Source of the DNA: a virus
Reading direction: 5' to 3' (one strand)
DNA: 36,926 nucleotides
IMG/VR virus record: IMGVR_UViG_3300037247_000922
Location: 1 to 36,926 of that record
Shown: one piece after another, positions 23,812-32,256 of the stretch
How positions within the stretch are numbered: position 1 is the stretch's first letter
Layout: each line of letters starts with the position of its first letter
Made by a program: the position numbers and the translations under genes
Notes under the pieces: model-generated
What the model saw: only the letters and a program-made list of their open reading frames with translations
The model's database searches: none
What the model was told of the DNA's origin: nothing

Positions 23812-25197
23812 TTAACATTTTTTAACATATTTATCTATTTTGGCTTTTATGGCAGACATTAGCCCCTCCTGCGTTCGCCCTTTGCGCTCTAAAGCCTTAA
23901 CGACGTCCTGGTCAATAGTTTTAACACTTATCAAGTGATTTATCACAGTTATTTCTTTCTGACCTTGTCGGTCAAGTCTTGCGTTTAATTGTTGGTAAAG
24001 CTCCAAACTCCAGGTTTGGCCAAACCAAATGATTATATTTCCCCCAGATTGTAAATTCAAACCGTGCCCCCCGCTTGCCGGGTGCATCAACATCACTTGT
24101 ATTTTTCCGGTGTTCCAGTCTTTTATGTCTTGGCCCGTTTTTAATTCCCGGGGCTTGTGTTTCTTCAAATATTCTTTAAGCCTGTACATGTCGTGTCTGT
24201 ATGTCCAGGCAATCAATACAGGTTTGCCCCCGGCGTCTTCTATCAGTTCTTTGCAGGCTTCAAGTTTAAGCCTGTGGACTTCGTGCCAATCCTTGTTTTC
24301 ATCATAAACCGCCCCGTTTGCGAACTGTAAAAGCTTGTTGGATAGTGCAGCGGCGTTTAAGGCGGTTATCTCTTCCCCGTCCCCGTAAAGGTCAAGTATT
24401 TGTTCTTTTTCAAAGTCGTCGTATTTTTTTTGTAGTTCTTCCGGGAATTTTATTTTGATGTAGTTGTTTATCCGGCCAGGAAGGTCCAGGTAGTCTTTCG
24501 CCTTCATAGAAATACAGATATCCCCGATTTTATCGTGTATCCGTTTTTCGTTTGCCTGGTCTTTCAATTTATAGTTAAAAATCACGGCGCCGTTCCGTTG
24601 GTTTGGCCGGAAGTACTCCTCCCGGTAATGCGTCAGGAACTTACCAAGCCGCTCCCCCCTGTCCAGTAAGTAGATTTGACTCCATAAGTCAATTAGGCTG
24701 TTAGGTGCGGGTGTGCCCGTCAATAACACAATCCTCTCAAAGGAGGGTTGCACCGCCCGGAGGGCTTTAAATCTTAAGGACTTCGGGTTCTTAAAGCTGG
24801 AGCTTTCGTCTATTATCAACATATCGAAAGGCAACATGTTACCCCCATATAAGCCGCAAAGCCAAGCGACGTTGTCCCGGCCAAGCGTGTAAATATCTGC
24901 GTCTGCAGACAGGGCTTTTTTTCTTTGCTTTTCGTTTCCGGCTATTATGGACACCTTCAGATGTTGGAGGTGTTCCCACTTCTCGACTTCATCAGTCCAA
25001 ACGTGTTCAGCCACCCTTTTGGGTGCGATAACCAAAACTTTGGTTATCTCAAATTCTTGGAACATTAAAATGTTTACCGCTGTCAAAGCGGAAACCGTCT
25101 TCCCTAGGCCCATATCGAGAAATAGACCCGAATGGGTATTATCTATAATATGGTTAACGGAGCGGTGCTGGTAGGGGTGGAGGTTGGATTCGTTCAT
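23812..25197 (-). CDS. SNF2-family DNA helicase/translocase
   Basis: A 461-residue protein with the helicase motifs of the SNF2 family: I DMGLGKT (28-34), II IDESS (129-133), III LLTGTPAPN (158-166), V SGGHGLNLQ and VI QQLNARLDRQGQ near the C-terminus. Such helicases lie beside VRR-NUC nucleases in many phage replication modules. The start at 25197 gives an ATGA overlap with the upstream gene; the frame is open from 25245. It probably remodels protein-DNA complexes or branched DNA during replication. Confidence 0.9.
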   Translation of the reverse strand: MNESNLHPYQHRSVNHIIDNTHSGLFLDMGLGKTVSALTAVNILMFQEFEITKVLVIAPKRVAEHVWTDEVEKWEHLQHLKVSIIAGNEKQRKKALSADADIYTLGRDNVAWLCGLYGGNMLPFDMLIIDESSSFKNPKSLRFKALRAVQPSFERIVLLTGTPAPNSLIDLWSQIYLLDRGERLGKFLTHYREEYFRPNQRNGAVIFNYKLKDQANEKRIHDKIGDICISMKAKDYLDLPGRINNYIKIKFPEELQKKYDDFEKEQILDLYGDGEEITALNAAALSNKLLQFANGAVYDENKDWHEVHRLKLEACKELIEDAGGKPVLIAWTYRHDMYRLKEYLKKHKPRELKTGQDIKDWNTGKIQVMLMHPASGGHGLNLQSGGNIIIWFGQTWSLELYQQLNARLDRQGQKEITVINHLISVKTIDQDVVKALERKGRTQEGLMSAIKAKIDKYVKKC

Positions 25198-25412
25198 ATT
25201 GCCCCTATGCCTTTTGTTGCGGGTTCTTTTTTGCATTGTAAACATAGCTGCTCGCTTTGTCCTACAGGCACAGTTGACTTTTTAATTTGCAGTGCGGCGT
25301 AGGCCTCCATACAATTAAATATAAACTGCCTTGCTTCTAAAGGTATTGCAGGTTTGTTTAATATATTCCTATAATATCCGTATTTTAAATCAAATAGTGT
25401 TTTTGCTTCCAT
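25194..25412 (-). CDS. small protein with Cys pair, before the helicase
   Basis: A 72-residue protein (MEAKTLFDLKYGYYRNILNKPAIPLEARQFIFNCMEAYAALQIKKS...). The C-terminus holds CLQCKKEPATK, a single CxxC pair that might bind metal as a dimer. It overlaps the helicase start by four bases. No family is recognised. Confidence 0.6.
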   Translation of the reverse strand: MEAKTLFDLKYGYYRNILNKPAIPLEARQFIFNCMEAYAALQIKKSTVPVGQSEQLCLQCKKEPATKGIGAI

Positions 25413-25468
25413 AACTATATTATCTTAAATCGTTAAAAACCAAACCAAAGCATGTTATAAACAACCAA

Positions 25469-25765
25469 TTAAAGGCTCCCCTGTATTTCATTCTCGATTA
25501 TTTCTTTTATTTGTTCCGAGGTGTCGATCACGTAAACACGAAAGCCCAGGTTTCTGAGTTTATTGTGTATAAACTTTTGAATCTTGACCGTTTTCTTTTT
25601 GGTCGTCTTTATCTCAGCAAAGAAAACAACCCCACCCGGCAACAGGCAAAGCCTATCCGGTAAACCTTTTATGTGGTTTGATAGGATTTTTAAACCCCAG
25701 CCTCCTTTGAGTTTTAGAGCCTCTCTTAATTTCCTTTCTAAAAGTTTTTCACTTTCTATTATCAT
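25469..25765 (-). CDS. VRR-NUC family nuclease
   Basis: A 98-residue protein. GLPDRLCLLPGG (34-45), then FFAEIKTTKKK (48-58) and Gln63 form the PD-(D/E)XK core of the minimal stand-alone VRR-NUC domain: Asp37, Glu51, Lys53 and Gln63. These phage nucleases act on branched DNA, usually together with the SNF2 helicase encoded next door. ATGA overlap with the HD gene. Confidence 0.9.
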   Translation of the reverse strand: MIIESEKLLERKLREALKLKGGWGLKILSNHIKGLPDRLCLLPGGVVFFAEIKTTKKKTVKIQKFIHNKLRNLGFRVYVIDTSEQIKEIIENEIQGSL

Positions 25766-26289
25766 TCCCTTGATGTATTAATAGTGTTAAAATATCTAAG
25801 AAAAGTATTTAGGGCGGCGCCGGGGCTTAGATAATGTATGCGCCTTGCCCCTTTATAAAAATTCTCGAACTCCATTTCCTGCGCTCTGATATCATATTCT
25901 TTTATGGCTGCCAAATAATCTATATCGATATTGAATTTATCAAATATTACTTTTATAATTTTGTCTTCGATTTCATCAAATAAGGGCAATAGTTCTTTAA
26001 TGGGTTTTAACATGTCCCCGATATATGCCTCCGCAGCGTCGTGGAGTAAGGCTGCCAAAGCAATATCCGGCTCATCTTCTTTCCAGCTATGCGGCAGCAT
26101 ATTAACTACCAGCATGCTGTGCTGGGCAATTGAGAAAAATTCGGGGGTATGTCCTCCAAAATGGGGTTTATAAGCTAAACCCTTTGCGATGTCATTTATA
26201 TTAATCATTTCAGGAGTGGGGTTTTTAAAATTAAACTCGATTCCCGAACAAACGTTAATACAATTGTTCCTTTCGTGTAGTCCTGTCAT
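25762..26289 (-). CDS. HD-domain nucleotide phosphohydrolase (YfbR-like)
   Basis: A 175-residue protein with the HD signature: His57 in AQHSMLV, and His83-Asp84 in LLHDAAEAYIGD, with a later Asp near 133. This matches YfbR/5'-deoxynucleotidase-like phosphohydrolases, which hydrolyse (deoxy)nucleoside monophosphates. It may tune the dNTP pool. It overlaps VRR-NUC and the upstream gene by four bases each. Confidence 0.8.
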   Translation of the reverse strand: MTGLHERNNCINVCSGIEFNFKNPTPEMININDIAKGLAYKPHFGGHTPEFFSIAQHSMLVVNMLPHSWKEDEPDIALAALLHDAAEAYIGDMLKPIKELLPLFDEIEDKIIKVIFDKFNIDIDYLAAIKEYDIRAQEMEFENFYKGARRIHYLSPGAALNTFLRYFNTINTSRE

Positions 26290-26489
26290 AATTTACCCTC
26301 CTCTACTATAGCTTTATACAACCACTCCTCGATTAACATTGTGCTTTCTGCGGAATCTATTTCAATCCTGTCTTTAGGGAACCAAACTTCGTCCCCTTCA
26401 CAATCCATAAGAATGTTTTTTCCGTAAACCCTTATCAATTCTGCTTTGATTTTTACAGCAGGCGTATTGTTTATTCTTAAATTATCCAT
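26286..26489 (-). CDS. small beta protein
   Basis: A 67-residue acidic protein (MDNLRINNTPAVKIKAELIRVYGKNILMDCEGDEVWFPKDRIEID...), probably a small OB/SH3-like barrel. The KAELI.V..KNILMDC.GDEVWFPK pattern recurs in small phage proteins of unknown function. It overlaps the HD gene by four bases. Confidence 0.6.
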   Translation of the reverse strand: MDNLRINNTPAVKIKAELIRVYGKNILMDCEGDEVWFPKDRIEIDSAESTMLIEEWLYKAIVEEGKL

Positions 26490-26491
26490 GA

Positions 26492-26725
26492 TCAGTTTAA
26501 ATTTAATTCTACGTTAAACTTCTCTTTCATAAATTCAATCAACTTGTTGACTTCTTTACATTCGTAAATTATTAATTGGCGAAAACCAATTAATTTCCTT
26601 TCAAAATACTCTTCCAAACTTGCTTTTGCATGGGCTTTTGAGAGTTTATTCTTAACTCTCATTTTGCCCTGTTTTAGCACTTTGCTTGCTTTGTCTAATG
26701 TAGAATATGTTATTAGGTAGTTCAT
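26492..26725 (-). CDS. small basic helical protein
   Basis: A 77-residue Lys-rich protein (MNYLITYSTLDKASKVLKQGKMRVKNKLSKAHAKASLEEYFERKLIGFRQLIIYECKEV...). It contains a strand-helix-strand pattern with the Lys-rich helix central, which could bind nucleic acid. ATGA overlap with the next upstream gene. Confidence 0.55.
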   Translation of the reverse strand: MNYLITYSTLDKASKVLKQGKMRVKNKLSKAHAKASLEEYFERKLIGFRQLIIYECKEVNKLIEFMKEKFNVELNLN

Positions 26726-26913
26726 ATTTGCAGTTTGCCCTTAGTTTTTAACCCTGCGTTAATAGCATCGATTATTTTTCTAGCTCTTATTGTTTGCTCA
26801 AATTCATTGTGAAAACACCAACGCTCCCCAGAATACGCCGAGCTGTTGCAAAAATCAATTAAATTTTCAATATCTTCAGGTCTTAAGTCTTTTATAATAT
26901 TTTTGTTTTCCAT
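26722..26913 (-). CDS. small hypothetical protein behind the primase
   Basis: A 63-residue acidic protein (MENKNIIKDLRPEDIENLIDFCNSSAYSGERWCFHNEFEQ...). Its start lies inside the last codons of the primase-helicase gene; 26922 is an alternative ATG. RWCFHNEFEQTIRARKIIDAIN suggests a helical C-terminus. The function is unknown. Confidence 0.6.
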   Translation of the reverse strand: MENKNIIKDLRPEDIENLIDFCNSSAYSGERWCFHNEFEQTIRARKIIDAINAGLKTKGKLQI

Positions 26914-29221
26914 AATATCCAAAATTCTTGGTTGACCGGGACTCCTCCCAGCCTTTCAGGCTTCGCATTATTTCGTTAATGTCTTTGGTATTGTAACGGG
27001 TAACCTCGGAGCGTTCTTTGCCCAGGCATTCACACCATATTTCTGCGATGCAAACAAATTCTTTTAATTCACCATCGAGGAAGTCCTCTTCCGCAGTTTC
27101 TAAATACATTCTGCGGGCGTCGATATCGAGGGCTTTCCAGCTCTGGGGTGTGTAAGTGTCCAAATACATCTCTATTAACCCCTTGCGGTCGTCGTTTTCT
27201 GAATGCAGACCCCTTTCTTTGTTTGCGATTACTTCCGCCTCTTTTCCTAAAAACAATTTTTCCCCCGCTTTGTAAAGTTCTACAGCCTCCGCCCAAATTT
27301 GGTCTATCGAGTTGTCAAACTCTATAGAAAATAAATCCTTTGTCACCTCGTCCGGCATCACGTCAACTGGCATAAACCTCCGGTTCCCGATGGGGTCTTT
27401 TAAAAAAGTCTTATCATTTGTCGTGCCAAAGAACACGCATTGCCTTTTGTAAGTTTCTGCTACCCGACCATAAGCGGGGCGGAAGGTGTCCTCCTGTTTG
27501 GTTATAAAATGTTTTACGGATTCGACCTCCGCCTTGCGAAGCCCCGCAAGCTCTGCCATTTCCACAAGCCAAACACCCTGTATCTGTTCCAGGGCCTCTT
27601 TGCCGTGCACGGTCATGAAAGTGTCGGAAAACCAGTCCTTTCCCAGTTTCTTGATGAAAGTACTTTTACCCGTGCCCTGTACCCCTACTATAGTCAATAC
27701 CAAATCAAATTTGATTCCGGGCCGATAAGCCCTTGCAACCGCCCCGACTAACATTTTACGGATTGCCTCCCTCGTATAAATATTATTGTCGGCCCCAAAA
27801 TAATTTACCAACAAACTATCAACCCTTTTAATACCGTCCCATTTTAGGGAATTTAAAAATTCGGTAACCGGGTTGAAAGATTTTTTTTCGAATTCCAAAG
27901 CTAAAGAGTCGTCAATTTTTAGATTGCCTGAAATCCCATAAATACTTTCTATATAATTCCGTACCCCAGAAAAATCCACGTTTTTAATAGGTTCGGGTTT
28001 TTTAATAATCCGCCAGGGTAAAGTACTGAACACATATCTTTTATTATCAAAACTATTGTGTCGAAATTTCCCTTTTAATTTTTCGTCGTTGGCCAATATT
28101 AAATTAATATTGGAAGCTATGGAAGTGTAATCCCCTTTTGCATTCACCTCCATTTCTTCCGCCCATTCTACGTTTATGTTTTCTTCTACAGCTTCGGCGA
28201 AGTCATAACGGGCGGAGTTTATATTCTCATTTGCAATTGTTTTCTTTACTTTTTTATCTTTCCTGGCAAAGTCCTCCATCGCTTTGAAGCTTTTGCCTTC
28301 GAGGTGCCCGAATTTATGAATACGAAGGAGGTCGAAACTATTACACAGTTTGCCGCTTGTCGGATCTGTGCCGTGGTGCGAATACGAAAATTTATCTTCG
28401 TAGATAATCAACCCCGCCGCCGTGGTTCCTTTCAAATAGGTGTATCTGCCTTCTCCGGCAGAAACATACTCCTCTGTTAAGAAAGTGTTAATGGCATCTT
28501 CGATGTTGTAAGACCTGCAAAAAGCCCCTACTATGCCCCGTTTTTCTTCGGGGTCTTCCTGCTTTTTGCTTTGGTCTTTTATTTCCTGGAATTTCTTCGC
28601 GGCCGTTGGCCACAAACTGGAATCCTGCCAGTCAAGATAAGAATTTAAAACTTCGTCCACATCCAACCAAGGCCCTTTTTGTTCTTCGAAATAGTATTTC
28701 GAATCCTTCGGTGTTGATGGCCAGAACATTAAACGGTTTGGCTCGAAAGTTGTATTATCAAATAATTCAATGTTCAAGCCCCCGGCGATCCTGCGGGCGA
28801 CTGCCACGTACTCCGTAGATGTAGCCTCCCTTGATAATGGAATTATCAAGCGGTAGCGGGGGGAGGAGTCGCAATGCTTGTGTGTCGAATGTATTACTGC
28901 GGAGATGTCGAATTGCAAACAGAAAACCTCCCAGAAATCCAAACTTGCAAAATCTATATCCAGAGTCAATAATTGACGGTGTACCACATTTTCCGGCTTT
29001 CTCCTCCCCGCACTCAAGTAACCGCCCACGTAGCCCCCTACATCTTTTATTTTTGTCTGTTCTTCTTTCGTGGCCTTGATGAACTCCTTAAAAGTCTCAT
29101 TGGTTTTATTTTCTTCGTTTAGCCTGATGACTAAATCCGACCATTTGATTTTTTTGTTTTTCCAAATCCTTGATTTGGCGGAGTGCCCGGTTGCGATGTT
29201 AATTATTTTGTCCTGATTCAT
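26876..29221 (-). CDS. primase-helicase (PrimPol plus VirE-type ATPase)
   Basis: A 781-residue two-domain protein. The N-terminal part has archaeo-eukaryotic primase/PrimPol-like features, LLTLDID (84-90) and HSTHKHCDSSPRYRLIIPLSR (111-131). The C-terminal part is a virulence-associated-E ATPase: Walker A GVQGTGKST (513-521), Walker B WLVEMAEL (551-558), sensor FFGTTND (597-603) and arginine finger GNRRF (612-616). It would unwind and prime DNA at the phage origin. ATGA overlap with the methylase. Confidence 0.9.
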   Translation of the reverse strand: MNQDKIINIATGHSAKSRIWKNKKIKWSDLVIRLNEENKTNETFKEFIKATKEEQTKIKDVGGYVGGYLSAGRRKPENVVHRQLLTLDIDFASLDFWEVFCLQFDISAVIHSTHKHCDSSPRYRLIIPLSREATSTEYVAVARRIAGGLNIELFDNTTFEPNRLMFWPSTPKDSKYYFEEQKGPWLDVDEVLNSYLDWQDSSLWPTAAKKFQEIKDQSKKQEDPEEKRGIVGAFCRSYNIEDAINTFLTEEYVSAGEGRYTYLKGTTAAGLIIYEDKFSYSHHGTDPTSGKLCNSFDLLRIHKFGHLEGKSFKAMEDFARKDKKVKKTIANENINSARYDFAEAVEENINVEWAEEMEVNAKGDYTSIASNINLILANDEKLKGKFRHNSFDNKRYVFSTLPWRIIKKPEPIKNVDFSGVRNYIESIYGISGNLKIDDSLALEFEKKSFNPVTEFLNSLKWDGIKRVDSLLVNYFGADNNIYTREAIRKMLVGAVARAYRPGIKFDLVLTIVGVQGTGKSTFIKKLGKDWFSDTFMTVHGKEALEQIQGVWLVEMAELAGLRKAEVESVKHFITKQEDTFRPAYGRVAETYKRQCVFFGTTNDKTFLKDPIGNRRFMPVDVMPDEVTKDLFSIEFDNSIDQIWAEAVELYKAGEKLFLGKEAEVIANKERGLHSENDDRKGLIEMYLDTYTPQSWKALDIDARRMYLETAEEDFLDGELKEFVCIAEIWCECLGKERSEVTRYNTKDINEIMRSLKGWEESRSTKNFGYYGKQKYYKRLKT

Positions 29222-29934
29222 AGTATAGAAAGGGGCGGAGCTAAAAATAATTTTTCTAATCCTTTTTTAGCTCCTGTGTTTTTTGTTAGACTGCTATTTA
29301 TTTCTTTTTCCCAAAGGACTTCAAAATCGTTTGGCGCTTCGTACGAACTTATATAAACCTCGTGACCTTCATCTCCTTTGTCTCTGCACCATTGCCAAAA
29401 CTTAGGATAGTCCAGTTCCTTTTTGTTTGCTGTGTATTTTGTAGTGTCTTGGTAAGGCGGGTCGCAATAAATAATACTGGTCGGCGGTATTTCTAAATCC
29501 AAATAACTGCAATTTTTAAAGATTATATTTTTCAAATTTGGGGATTGCTTAATAGCGTTGTTGAAAGCTTCCAGGGGGTAATTTCTTTCCCCCACGCTAT
29601 CCCGTCGATAGCTCCCAAACCACATAGCTCCGAAGCTTAAACCAAAACCGGCGAACCCAACTACTTCAGGCTTGAAAATTTCTTTGTTGTTCTTTATGCA
29701 TTTATACAGTCCCTCACTTATTATTTTTGGGGGGATCCAACCCCCCTGCAAAGCTTTTAACAATTCAATTAAATAGTAATTTATATCTGCCCCTATCCGG
29801 TTACCTTCGGCTTTGTCGATAAGGTTTGCACCTCCAACAAAAGGCTCGACGTACCATTGTCCTGAAGTTCTGTTTTGTAGAACAATAGGTAAAATGTATT
29901 TTGCTATTCTATTCTTACTACCCATGTACTTCAT
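29218..29934 (-). CDS. DNA adenine methyltransferase (Dam/D12 class)
   Basis: A 238-residue enzyme. It has the N-terminal MKYMGSKNRIAKYI, the SAM-binding VEPFVGGANL (29-38) and the catalytic CDPPYQ (157-162, a DPPY variant of motif IV). This fits D12-class N6-adenine methyltransferases such as Dam. No restriction partner is visible, so it probably protects phage DNA or times replication. It starts just after the polymerase stop codon. Confidence 0.9.
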   Translation of the reverse strand: MKYMGSKNRIAKYILPIVLQNRTSGQWYVEPFVGGANLIDKAEGNRIGADINYYLIELLKALQGGWIPPKIISEGLYKCIKNNKEIFKPEVVGFAGFGLSFGAMWFGSYRRDSVGERNYPLEAFNNAIKQSPNLKNIIFKNCSYLDLEIPPTSIIYCDPPYQDTTKYTANKKELDYPKFWQWCRDKGDEGHEVYISSYEAPNDFEVLWEKEINSSLTKNTGAKKGLEKLFLAPPLSIL

Positions 29935-29937
29935 ATC

Positions 29938-31899
29938 TCAATCTTTTTTATAATAAGGTGTTAAATATCCGTCGGCTGCTAAAGGTAAACCTTTTGCCCA
30001 GTCCGGGGCTTTGCGCATATACGCCAGCATTAACTCCAAGTCGTCCTCCGCCCCGTAGCTTCCTATTTCGCAAACGGCTTCGTCGTGCACGTGCATAACT
30101 ATTTCAAAGTTATGACTTCTCAGCGTTTGCATGGAATAAGCCAACAAATCCCTGGCAATGGCCTGCACGATGTTTTCAACAAGTTTGCCCCCATAAGTGT
30201 CCACCCAGCCCCATTGTTTTGTATCTTGATTCGTGCCTTTGTACTTTATCGAAGTCTGCCCCCACTTGTTAACTGTGAAAGATGGGCTTTGGTAAAATAA
30301 TTTTCTTCCTGAAGGTAATTTAATAGTTAAGACTTTGCCGTCGTATTCAAATTCTAAACCCCTTGTACATATAATTTCATCAGTCTTTAAAGCTCTTTTT
30401 GCGGCTTCGTCTATTTCTTTCCAAAGTAAAACTATGTTGGGGTTTGCTGTCCGCCACTTTTTAACTATGTTTTTCATTTCGACGGTTTCCATCTCGATGT
30501 CGTAAGCTTCGCACATCACGGTAAGTGCCCCGACGCTGCCCTGGAAACCCAGGGCAAGCTCCGCAACCTTCCCGGTCTGTCTTAACTTCGATCCTTTAGT
30601 AACTTCCTCGATAGGGATGTTAAACATCATAGCAGCCGAAGCTTCATATATTTTACCATGGCCTCTAAAAACATCCATCCTCCAGGTCTCCCCCGCAAGC
30701 CATGCGATAACACGTGCCTCGATTGCCGAGAAGTCGGCAACAGCAAAAACGTGGCCGGGTTTAGCAACAAAAGCCGTTCTGATTAATTGCGAGAGCAGGG
30801 AAGAAATATCCTCGTATAGCATCGTAATTGTGTCATAGTCCCCTGAAGCGACTGCGCCCCGGGCAAAATCCAAATCCTTTAAATGATTTTGCGGCAGGTT
30901 TTGCAATTGCACCAAGCGACCCGCCCAACGCCCTGTACGGTTTGCCCCGTAGAACTGGAAAAGCCCGTGAGCTCTCCCGTCACCGCAAGCACAATTCAAC
31001 ATTGAATTATATTTTTTAGTGCTTGTCTTGGCAAGTTTTCTGCGAAAGTTTAGAGCGTCCGAAACAATCCCGGGCCCGGCTTCATCTATAAGGGGCTGCA
31101 ATTGTTCTTTTGCCAAAGTTGTTACTTCCTTTTTTAGCCTTTCACTCAGCCATTTTTTGAGCTGGGCGGGACTGTTCGGGTTCTCTAAACCTGTCAGTTT
31201 TATCATTTCTTCGAGCAGATACTTGGAGCGCCGGGTGTCGGTATCATATGCATTTTTGGCAAATTCTAAATCTATTAGAATACCCCGGTCGTTAATTTCT
31301 TGGTCAAGTAGATAGTTTTCCCTTTCGGATTCTGGCATTTCATAACCCGAAAGTATTCGGGTTACTTCCCGCTCCGTTTCTACATCTTGTATGCAATATT
31401 CTTTGAACTGTTCCCATTTTTCGGGGTTGTGTTCCAGTAGGTTTCGCAACCTGCCCCCGTTTGTTTTTGTAGGTTTGCAAGGTTTGCAAAAGTAATTTAT
31501 TAAAGTTGTACCTGTGTTTGACTTTCCTTTAGACCCTAAGCCCAGGGCTTTGGAAACGTCTTTTAAAGAAAGGGGCAAGCCACAATAAGCGCTTTTGACC
31601 ATGGAGCAATGCCATTGGCTTGCGGGGGTTTCATAACCTATTCTTTTAAATGCCTGTCTTTCAAAGTTTGCATTGTGTGCATGCTTTTTTATGTTTGGGT
31701 TTACCAAAGCTTCTGAAAATTCTCCTACGGGAGGTGCATGATATCCTGGGATCACTTCTATAATCTTTACAGGCCCATCGTCAAAAGCATAAGCGATTAA
31801 CAATATTTCGAAGTCCTCGCTTTCAATATATTTATAAGCCCCGGCTTTGCGTATGTCTACGGAGCTATAAGTCTCAATGTCAATGTGTAAATTTTTCAT
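29938..31899 (-). CDS. polA-like: DNA polymerase, family A
   Basis: A 653-residue enzyme. The 3'-5' exonuclease has Exo I HIDIETYS (5-12; Asp7, Glu9), Exo II HNANFERQAF (75-84) and Exo III YCIQDVETE (168-176). The polymerase domain has NRTGRWAGRLVQLQNLPQ (320-337), motif A VADFSAIEARVIAWLAGE (387-404), motif B RQTGKVAELALGFQG (440-454) and motif C HVHDE (603-607). The O-helix aromatic is Phe452 where many family members have Tyr; known work on family A links Phe there to discrimination against dideoxynucleotides. It begins 18 bases after the third tRNA-like element. Confidence 0.95.
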   Translation of the reverse strand: MKNLHIDIETYSSVDIRKAGAYKYIESEDFEILLIAYAFDDGPVKIIEVIPGYHAPPVGEFSEALVNPNIKKHAHNANFERQAFKRIGYETPASQWHCSMVKSAYCGLPLSLKDVSKALGLGSKGKSNTGTTLINYFCKPCKPTKTNGGRLRNLLEHNPEKWEQFKEYCIQDVETEREVTRILSGYEMPESERENYLLDQEINDRGILIDLEFAKNAYDTDTRRSKYLLEEMIKLTGLENPNSPAQLKKWLSERLKKEVTTLAKEQLQPLIDEAGPGIVSDALNFRRKLAKTSTKKYNSMLNCACGDGRAHGLFQFYGANRTGRWAGRLVQLQNLPQNHLKDLDFARGAVASGDYDTITMLYEDISSLLSQLIRTAFVAKPGHVFAVADFSAIEARVIAWLAGETWRMDVFRGHGKIYEASAAMMFNIPIEEVTKGSKLRQTGKVAELALGFQGSVGALTVMCEAYDIEMETVEMKNIVKKWRTANPNIVLLWKEIDEAAKRALKTDEIICTRGLEFEYDGKVLTIKLPSGRKLFYQSPSFTVNKWGQTSIKYKGTNQDTKQWGWVDTYGGKLVENIVQAIARDLLAYSMQTLRSHNFEIVMHVHDEAVCEIGSYGAEDDLELMLAYMRKAPDWAKGLPLAADGYLTPYYKKD

Positions 31900-31917
31900 A
31901 ATGTAGCGGTTTTAAAA

Positions 31918-32000
31918 TTAGGGGTTGCGACCTCATGACGGTTACGTCTTTGCATTAAACAGTTAACTAAACTGCCCAAAGGACTCGAACCTTACCCCTA
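31918..32000 (-). tRNA. tRNA-like element with T-arm-type hairpin on the 5' side
   Basis: On the minus strand TAGGGGT and ACCCCTA make a perfect 7-bp acceptor stem. After AA comes AAGG-TTCGAGT-CCTT, a textbook T-arm loop sequence, but at the D-arm position. Next is the hairpin GCAGT-TTAGTTA-ACTGT, with a 7-base loop and T in the T33 position (anticodon AGT if it were one), and then TGCAAAGACG and a small hairpin GACG-TAAC-CGTC. No T-arm precedes the 3' acceptor. It is not a normal cloverleaf; a permuted, decayed or mimic element are options. Confidence 0.45.
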
Positions 32001-32015
32001 ATGTTTTTAATTTTG

Positions 32016-32104
32016 CAGGGTTGCCAGGATTCGAACCTGGGGACGTTTCCGCCCATCCTTGCGCAACACGCAGCTTTTTAAGCTGCCCAGTTTTGCACAA
32101 CCCT
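32016..32104 (-). tRNA. tRNA-like element with long variable arm
   Basis: On the minus strand AGGGTTG and CAACCCT pair (7 bp), followed in the 3' part by a perfect T-arm CCAGG-TTCGAAT-CCTGG. A hairpin GCAGC-TTAAAAA-GCTGC has a 7-base loop (anticodon position AAA) and lies only 11 bases from the acceptor, so no D-arm fits. A variable arm GGGCG-GAAA-CGTCC has a GNRA tetraloop. GCGCAAGGATG before it resembles TTGCAAGGATAG in the next element. CCA is not encoded. The call is tRNA-like, not an assigned isoacceptor. Confidence 0.5.
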
Positions 32105-32107
32105 AAG

Positions 32108-32202
32108 ATAAAAAGTAAAGTGGGGTTGGCGGGATTCGAACCCTACTATCCTTGCAAAGTTCAGCTTAAACTCTACACAACCCCAAGTAATAAAAAGTAA
32201 AG
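32108..32202. repeat. 13-bp direct repeats around tRNA-like element 3
   Basis: ATAAAAAGTAAAG occurs exactly at 32108-32120 and 32190-32202. On the minus strand both copies give CTTTACTTTTTAT directly after a stable helix (the terminator hairpin and the acceptor of the 64-nt element), so each helix is followed by a T-rich tail. Confidence 0.8.
32121..32184 (-). tRNA. short tRNA-like element (64 nt)
   Basis: On the minus strand GGGGTTG and CAACCCC pair (7 bp), with discriminator A. The T-loop TTCGAAT is closed by three G-C pairs with mismatches outside. The only other clear hairpin is GAGTT-TAAGCTG-AACTT, whose loop lacks the T33 expected of an anticodon. At 64 nt it is too short for a D-arm and an anticodon arm together. 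It shares GGGTTGTG at the 5' end and GCAAGGAT with the neighbouring element, so the two are related. Confidence 0.5.
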
Positions 32203-32241
32203 CCCCAGACGTTATTGCAGTCTATCAAGGGGGGCTTTACT
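32196..32241 (-). terminator. 11-bp hairpin after the DUF2815 gene
   Basis: AGTAAAGCCCC (32196-32206) and GGGGCTTTACT (32231-32241) pair perfectly around a 24-base loop that holds a small AGAC/GTCT stem. On the minus strand the helix runs into ACTTTTTATT. It lies between the DUF2815 stop (32257) and the tRNA-like elements. It can be a leaky terminator or an RNA processing structure within the operon. Confidence 0.6.
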
Positions 32242-32256
32242 ATTTTGATTTAACCA

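Noticed and set aside
31918-32000. Normal tRNA read on the plus strand
   Set aside because: The acceptor stem also pairs on the plus strand, but the T-loop consensus TTC occurs only on the minus strand and no anticodon arm forms on plus.
32016-32104. tRNA-Lys(TTT) on the plus strand from the palindromic hairpin
   Set aside because: The loop reads TTTTTAA on plus, but the T-arm loop would then read ATTCGAA and sit next to the 5' acceptor, so the minus strand is better supported.
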